Shown here in pieces: positions 59,290-64,000 of a stretch of DNA of 64,000 nt. The stretch is from Marinobacter salicampi (GTDB lineage Bacteria; Pseudomonadota; Gammaproteobacteria; Pseudomonadales; Oleiphilaceae): positions 1 to 64,000 of the forward strand of contig NZ_JAAMPF010000022.1 in NCBI RefSeq assembly GCF_011074795.1, written 5' to 3'. Under the pieces are notes generated by a model. The model worked only from the letters and a program-made list of their open reading frames with translations. It was not told the origin of the DNA and did no database searches. The position numbers and the translations under genes are program-made. Position 1 is the stretch's first letter. Each line of letters begins with the position of its first letter.

Positions 59290-60156
59290 GTGCAAGTTTT
59301 TGATCTAATTTCTGGTATGGTGAGAGCTTTGAATTTATTCCATATTTGTTTGGATTTTTTCAACATTGCGATCCGTCGCCGGGTTCCTGTCTATTATTTT
59401 TATAAAGAAAAAAACGTAGGTGATTTGCTAACGCCTTATCTGGTTGAAAAGATCACGGGGAAACCAGTTCATAATGTAAAAAGCCGGAAGTTCGGCCATC
59501 TTCTCGGTGTCGGCAGCATGATACATCGTGCGAAGAGGAATAGCGATATCTGGGGTACAGGAACGCTGGATTATACTATCGGATCTCAGTTTGATGTTTC
59601 TGAGTTGAAAGTTCACGCGCTACGGGGGCATCTAACAGCTGAAATTTTATATAGAGGAAAAGGTTATTTAGACCAATGTGTTCTTGGCGATCCGGCCATT
59701 TTGATGCCTGATTTTTATAAGCCCGCTGTTGAAAAGCAATATAAAGTTGGAGTAATTCCGCATTACGTCGATTTTGGTTCCAGCTCCATAGTTAAAATGT
59801 CTGACGTTCATGTAATAAATGTAAGAAAAGATCCGGAAGAGTTTGTACGTGAATTATTGATGTGTGATTACATACTCTCATCATCTCTCCATGGCCTTAT
59901 TTTAGCGGATGCGTACGGAATTAAAAATAAATGGGTTTCTTTTTCAAATAAAGTGACAGGTGGCGGCTTTAAATTTAGAGATTACTATTCGACTACTGAA
60001 GCTAAAGGTGAATCATGTTTGACAATAGACTCTCGTGACGATTTTAAAAATGCGGTAAATAAAATTGAAGATTATGCGTCAGTAAAGTCATTTTCTGAGA
60101 GCAAAGACCGGCTCATTTCTTCTTTTCCAGATAGATATTTTGGTTTTGTTAAGTAA
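59290..60156 (+). CDS. Polysaccharide pyruvyltransferase family protein
   Basis: 288 residues. Features of the family: YYFYKEKNVGDLLTPYLV near the N-terminus, LHALRGHLTAEILYRG-type region, LGDPAILM, and SSSLHGLILADAYGI. Such enzymes transfer pyruvate from PEP to surface sugars as a ketal; some relatives have other roles. AT-rich. Start GTG 59290 is uncertain; ATG 59317 is the alternative, neither has a clear SD. Confidence 0.78.
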   Translation: MQVFDLISGMVRALNLFHICLDFFNIAIRRRVPVYYFYKEKNVGDLLTPYLVEKITGKPVHNVKSRKFGHLLGVGSMIHRAKRNSDIWGTGTLDYTIGSQFDVSELKVHALRGHLTAEILYRGKGYLDQCVLGDPAILMPDFYKPAVEKQYKVGVIPHYVDFGSSSIVKMSDVHVINVRKDPEEFVRELLMCDYILSSSLHGLILADAYGIKNKWVSFSNKVTGGGFKFRDYYSTTEAKGESCLTIDSRDDFKNAVNKIEDYASVKSFSESKDRLISSFPDRYFGFVK

Positions 60157-60168
60157 GACGTTGCTTGA

Positions 60169-61074
60169 TCAATAAAACTTTAGCTTTATCGACCACCAAA
60201 GACGTCGTTTTTGAGTTCGTAACGAGAGCGGATTAATTTTACAGAGTGTATTAAGTGCGTTTAGTGCTTCTTTTTTATATCCTCTTGCCCAAAGCCGTTT
60301 TGCAACGCGACCTATATACCTTTCTGCGAGTACAGGGTTGTCTCGCAAAAAATCAGCATTTTTGGACAGCACTAACAGGTCAGACTCAGCTTGGGCCGTA
60401 CTCGCACTAGGAGTGCTTAGCCTGTCTCCGGTGTGAATGCGGATGTAGACGCGTGCATCAACACTCTGGCGTCCAGTGTAACCGGCATTAAGCAATCGGA
60501 ACGTGAGATCTCTGTCTTCAGACACAACCAATGTCTCATCAAAGCCACCGACTGTTTTAAATGCACTGACTCGATAGGCAGAGCCAGAACAACCAGTTTC
60601 CATAAGGCTGTTCAGAGCTTTTTTGTCTGTCAGGATTGGCGCCGCAGATGCCTTCGGGGCGTTCGTCTCCACTCTTTTACCAGTGTGATCATAAACAAGA
60701 GTTCTTGATGGCCAACAAAAGTCCACGTTTCCATCCGAACTGGCTAAAAACTTGTTTAACTCCTGAACATAGGTGGGAGAAAGCCAGTCATCATCATCGA
60801 GAAAGATAGCCCATTTTCCCTCGACATAGCCCATTCCAATATTACGTGCAGCTGAAACCCCATGACTATTCTCATTGCGTATGAACTTACAGCTTTCCGC
60901 AAGTTTGGGATCGATTAATTCTTCAATTGGTCGGTCACTGCCATCGTCCACCACAATAATGGAGGCAGCCGGTTCTGTTTGAGCCGTGGCGGAGGAGATG
61001 GCGTTAGCCGCGTAAGCAGGGCGATTTTTTGTCGTTATGATAACGTAGACGTTTGTTTCCATTTCTTCCAGCAC
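60169..61074 (-). CDS. Glycosyltransferase family 2
   Basis: 301 residues. GT-A fold with ITTKNRPAYAANAISSA, IIVVDDGSD and the metal-binding DDDDW (IFLDDDDWLSP), plus GGFDETLVVSEDRDLTFRL. It probably adds a sugar to core or O-antigen. Start GTG 61074 with a possible GGA 8 nt upstream, or ATG 61062. Ends 12 bp from the convergent pyruvyltransferase gene. Confidence 0.87.
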   Translation of the reverse strand: MLEEMETNVYVIITTKNRPAYAANAISSATAQTEPAASIIVVDDGSDRPIEELIDPKLAESCKFIRNENSHGVSAARNIGMGYVEGKWAIFLDDDDWLSPTYVQELNKFLASSDGNVDFCWPSRTLVYDHTGKRVETNAPKASAAPILTDKKALNSLMETGCSGSAYRVSAFKTVGGFDETLVVSEDRDLTFRLLNAGYTGRQSVDARVYIRIHTGDRLSTPSASTAQAESDLLVLSKNADFLRDNPVLAERYIGRVAKRLWARGYKKEALNALNTLCKINPLSLRTQKRRLWWSIKLKFY

Positions 61075-61129
61075 CGTTAAATTCCAATACCGTCTTCGAG
61101 GTTACAAGTTAACCTCGGAGCCAACTCAA

Positions 61130-61954
61130 TCAAAAGGCTGCGAAACGCTTTTTTCGTTTCAGCGTGTTCTCTAGATAAAATTGAGTATGGTTAAGAAGAG
61201 TATTTACGTTCATCTTCAGTGTCTGCGTCCGTGCCCATCGTTCTATGAAGGCCAGATATACGGTCCTGTCCACATGGGTGCTGAATTTCCCGTTAAAGAA
61301 GAATCCGAAAGAAAACCCTAGCTGTTGTTCGATACATGCGGACGAATTCAGTTTGGAGAATTCAAGATCTATTAGCCAGCAATTCTTCAAATCCCTTGTT
61401 AGCAGAAAATTGCCAGCCCATGGGTCGAGATGCAAGAGTCGGTCTCTGATAGCGATAAGTAGCGTATCGAAGGCGAGAGTTAATGCGGGGCCTATGGACT
61501 CTGGATGGCTGGTGACGAACTCTTCGAGCGTCAGTGTGTCCGTAAGATTGCGTGTTACAGAAAAGGTTTTTACAGGGAGTCCCGCTCTGTTCGTCGACCA
61601 TCCATAGGCGAATAACTCAGGTATGTAAGGTCTTTTCTGCATCCTAATAGCGGTATGGAGTTCGGCTGTTGCCCACTCATATCGGCCGTGTCGTTTAATT
61701 CCGAGGCGGGCTCTTACTCTCTGACTCAAGTATCGTAAGGTATTTACTTTCAGGATTGCCGGTTTTCCCTTATAAATACCAGTGCTTGTTGTTTTGTTGA
61801 TGGGCTGTTCCAACATTTTTTTCACATCTATCAACCACTCGAACTCCGTCTCGGCCGCCCCCCCTGTGTCTTTCTCTGTGTAGACGGTCAGCGCTTTATC
61901 GTTCAATAAGCGGTTATAGGCCGGACTCTCTAGGTAGCGCATCCTGAAGCTCAT
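61130..61954 (-). CDS. Kinase-fold protein, probable LPS core kinase
   Basis: 274 residues. Lys69 (AILKVN) as ATP lysine, catalytic loop HLDPWAGN with Asp167 and Asn172, and LIDLE with Asp186. All catalytic positions of the Kdo/WaaP group are present, though overall similarity to named members is not obvious. ATG 61954 overlaps the stop of the upstream glycosyltransferase by 4 nt, implying coupled expression; the longer frame from 61999 is less likely. Confidence 0.72.
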   Translation of the reverse strand: MSFRMRYLESPAYNRLLNDKALTVYTEKDTGGAAETEFEWLIDVKKMLEQPINKTTSTGIYKGKPAILKVNTLRYLSQRVRARLGIKRHGRYEWATAELHTAIRMQKRPYIPELFAYGWSTNRAGLPVKTFSVTRNLTDTLTLEEFVTSHPESIGPALTLAFDTLLIAIRDRLLHLDPWAGNFLLTRDLKNCWLIDLEFSKLNSSACIEQQLGFSFGFFFNGKFSTHVDRTVYLAFIERWARTQTLKMNVNTLLNHTQFYLENTLKRKKRFAAF

Positions 61955-62775
61955 GATTTCAATGGCGGGAGGTTGAAGTGCTTTGCAAGATTGATCCATT
62001 GATCACGGTTTGCATCCCCTTTAACGTTCGCTTTTTGTAGAGATACCGATTGGGAGAAAGGTATGGGATACGGCTTGTCGCTTGGCTCCGTCGACCTGCG
62101 CGACCTTGTGCCATTGTGCCAGCTAACCGCTTTGAACCAGAGATCATCAGCTTTGGGTGCCAGTTTCCTAAACAGGTCGGCATTGGTAGTAATCTCTGGC
62201 AGGGAACCTACGGGATAAAGTACACCGCCGTAACCAAGGGGGAGGGTGTTGTCGTGAGATTGTCCAGGGGCTTCGTCTACCCACTGTTTATATGGTTTGG
62301 GGCTCCCGTTGTCACGGAATTGTATAGTGCGACATTGGTGTCCAATTATGTCACTAGGGAAAGCCTGATGCGCACTCATCAGCCTCTCCAGCCAGTCAGC
62401 CGGGTACATTAAATCGTCATCGCAGGTTACGATGATGTGATCAGGAAATTCGCTGAGGCTGTGTATCAGCTTTGTGTGAGGCCCGACGTCTTCCCGAAAC
62501 CGAATTTCAAAATGCGGCCCAATGAGCTGCTTGAGTCTCGGTGGGATCGCATCTTTGCAATGTTCTCCCAGCCAGAGGATAACCTTTTTCGGTTTTATCG
62601 ACTGATTAAGTATGCTGAGAACTGCAAAGTGAACATGCTTCAAGCGCGGAGCAATTGATGTCAGCGAAACGATAATATTTGGGTTCGGCTGGCCGTGGTA
62701 ACCATCGGCGCTCGGCATTTTTAGTCTGAGCTTTACCATGCGCCATAGGGAAGGTGGGTACTCTTTTATCTTCAT
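61951..62775 (-). CDS. Glycosyltransferase-like protein with DDD motif
   Basis: 274 residues. N-terminal IIVSLTSIAPRLKHVHFAVLSIL and the metal-binding CDDDLMYPADWLERL resemble GT2-related transferases of O-antigen clusters. Acceptor is unknown. Translationally coupled to the kinase-fold gene at 61130, so the two probably act on the same sugar or branch. Confidence 0.8.
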   Translation of the reverse strand: MKIKEYPPSLWRMVKLRLKMPSADGYHGQPNPNIIVSLTSIAPRLKHVHFAVLSILNQSIKPKKVILWLGEHCKDAIPPRLKQLIGPHFEIRFREDVGPHTKLIHSLSEFPDHIIVTCDDDLMYPADWLERLMSAHQAFPSDIIGHQCRTIQFRDNGSPKPYKQWVDEAPGQSHDNTLPLGYGGVLYPVGSLPEITTNADLFRKLAPKADDLWFKAVSWHNGTRSRRSTEPSDKPYPIPFSQSVSLQKANVKGDANRDQWINLAKHFNLPPLKS

Positions 62776-62797
62776 CGAGTGCTCCAGTGATCTAAGG

Positions 62798-63643
62798 TTA
62801 GGTTTTGCCGGCGTCGGTTGTGCTCTGCTTCGTAATACCGTTATCTGCCCAAAACGTCCCGTTTTCCTTCACCGCTTTTCGAATCGCCCGATTCTTGGCC
62901 CAGACGTCCGGCCTGGAATAGCCACGGGCATGATCAAGGTGCAGACACACGGTGCTGTAGCGAATCTGCCTGGACTTATGGCCGTAGTTCCAGAGCCTTT
63001 CGCCCAGTTCCCGGTCGAGGCCGCCGTACTGCATGTCTTCGTTAAACCCGTTGACCGCCATAAGGTCTTTTGTCCAGGTTGAGCTGTTCATACCGTTCCA
63101 GCTGGCGGCAGCGGGTGTTACCGCGTTGAGCAGTTTCCTGGCCAGGGCCGAGCGGGAAAGCTTCCAGAGCTTGTGGTTTTTCGGTTGGCCCTGGGCCACG
63201 AGCCAGCTGGCGTCGAAAACCCTGCCTGAGCGGATGTCATCGTCAGAGATGGCTTTTGAAACGGGCATGGTCAGTTTGATGTAGCCGCCTGATAAAAAGT
63301 ATCCGGGCTCCGCTAGCCTGCGGTGGGTCTCGATGAAACCGGGCTCGGGAATGCAGTCGCCGTCGGTAAAGATCAGGTAGTCGCAGTCGGTCTGGGCGAT
63401 GGCCTTGTTGAGGATTTCGCACTTACGGAAGCCGTCGTCTTCCTGCCAGACGTGGTCGATGTCCAGTATGCCGTGCTCCCGGTAAGTGTCGATCAGCAGC
63501 CCTGTGTCCTCCCTCGAACCGTCATCAGCAATGATGACCCGAAACTCGCTGAGGCTCTGGTTCTCATAACCGGTCAATACCTTGGCAAGCCATTCAGGCG
63601 AATTGTAGGTGGTGATCACTACGCCAATGCGTTCGGGGTGCAT
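62798..63643 (-). CDS. Glycosyltransferase family 2
   Basis: 281 residues. GT-A fold: GVVITTYNSPEWLAKVL, IIADDGS, and the DxD-type DGDCIPEPGFIETH, then a galactosyltransferase-like C-terminal NGFNEDMQYGGLDRELGERL segment. GC content is again high, so it belongs to the stable edge of the cluster. ATG 63643 is used; a TTG one codon upstream is in frame. Confidence 0.88.
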   Translation of the reverse strand: MHPERIGVVITTYNSPEWLAKVLTGYENQSLSEFRVIIADDGSREDTGLLIDTYREHGILDIDHVWQEDDGFRKCEILNKAIAQTDCDYLIFTDGDCIPEPGFIETHRRLAEPGYFLSGGYIKLTMPVSKAISDDDIRSGRVFDASWLVAQGQPKNHKLWKLSRSALARKLLNAVTPAAASWNGMNSSTWTKDLMAVNGFNEDMQYGGLDRELGERLWNYGHKSRQIRYSTVCLHLDHARGYSRPDVWAKNRAIRKAVKENGTFWADNGITKQSTTDAGKT

Positions 63644-63727
63644 CAAGTCGGACCTGGTACCAGAGGGTTGTGGGGCTGTTAGTCGGGCCAGGGAATTATA
63701 CAGTTTTTAGCAGCGGCGCGTAGCAGC

Positions 63728-64000
63728 TCAACAGACCCGGTCCGGGTTGTAGGGGTCTCTCTGCCCCGGTGGTCTGTGGCGAAACCGTTTGTACTCCCAT
63801 TGATACTGGGCGGGGATTGCTCTCACACAATCTTCTATCGACTGGTTCAGGGCCGTGGCCGCAACCACCGGGTCAGCATCGTCAACGCCGGGCTCTGTTG
63901 ACCGTATGACGATCCGGAAGCCACGGCTGTCTGGCAGCCGCTCGGCGTAGGTAACCAGTGCTTGTGCGCCGGTCCTCTGCATCAGTTTGGAAGCCAGGGT
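63728..64000 (-). CDS. Lipid A biosynthesis acyltransferase, C-terminal part (LpxL/HtrB type)
   Basis: Only the last 90 residues are in the window; the frame is open to base 64000. The C-terminal IPAQYQWEYKRFRHRPPG motif is diagnostic of late lipid A acyltransferases, which add lauroyl or myristoyl chains to Kdo2-lipid IVA at the inner membrane. It cannot be told whether it is LpxL or LpxM. Confidence 0.88.
   Translation of the reverse strand, partial: TLASKLMQRTGAQALVTYAERLPDSRGFRIVIRSTEPGVDDADPVVAATALNQSIEDCVRAIPAQYQWEYKRFRHRPPGQRDPYNPDRVC

Overview
The window reads as chromosomal DNA of a marine gammaproteobacterium, most like Marinobacter or a close relative. This is inferred from gene order (tuf, S10-spc-alpha ribosomal block, uvrA, a YajR-type exporter, ssb, a complete MSHA locus, ntrBC, a DUF4124 gene, glnA, typA) and from protein lengths; no database search was possible. 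Most of the window is GC-rich. The segment from about 55.6 to 62.8 kb is clearly more AT-rich.

Layout. 1-62: end of EF-Tu and its terminator. 160-13951: S10, spc and alpha ribosomal operons on the plus strand (26 ribosomal protein genes, secY, rpoA), with a strong sigma70 promoter before rpsJ and another before rpsM, closed by a terminator shared with convergent uvrA. 13971-18978: uvrA, divergent from an MFS exporter and ssb. 19201-21342: an RsbRD-PAS-GGDEF-EAL cyclic-di-GMP protein. 21634-38240: seventeen tightly packed genes for a mannose-sensitive haemagglutinin type IV pilus (mshI to mshQ), interrupted by an 85-bp REP-like palindromic element between mshA and mshC. 38283-43200 (minus strand): glnA, a DUF4124 gene and ntrB-ntrC, with recognisable sigma54 promoters and NtrC sites in front of both glnA and ntrB. 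43799-47366: typA, proline iminopeptidase and D-aminoacyl-tRNA deacylase. 47548-48959: a general porin preceded by two good Pho boxes. 49137-53950: CYTH triphosphatase, glnE and ilvE. 54003-64000: lipopolysaccharide core and O-antigen genes: a DUF6165 gene, a GT9 heptosyltransferase, KdkA, two more kinase-fold proteins, a GT25, a WaaL-like ligase, a pyruvyltransferase-like protein, three GT2-type transferases and the end of an LpxL acyltransferase.

How the parts work together. Nitrogen control is unusually complete: glutamine synthetase with its adenylylation tyrosine (Tyr396), the adenylyltransferase GlnE, and the NtrB/NtrC pair with its promoter sites. The pilus locus is linked to cyclic-di-GMP in two ways: MshE carries both MshEN nucleotide-binding motifs, and the gene just upstream encodes intact GGDEF and EAL domains. 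The lipopolysaccharide block combines core-building enzymes at its edges with an AT-rich centre that looks strain-variable.

The most striking non-coding signal is in the rpsJ-rplC gap, where about 28 nt (590-617) look like a piece of 23S rRNA domain I. It may be a ribosomal-protein feedback site placed inside the S10 operon rather than in its leader. No tRNA, rRNA gene, CRISPR array, prophage or insertion sequence was seen.
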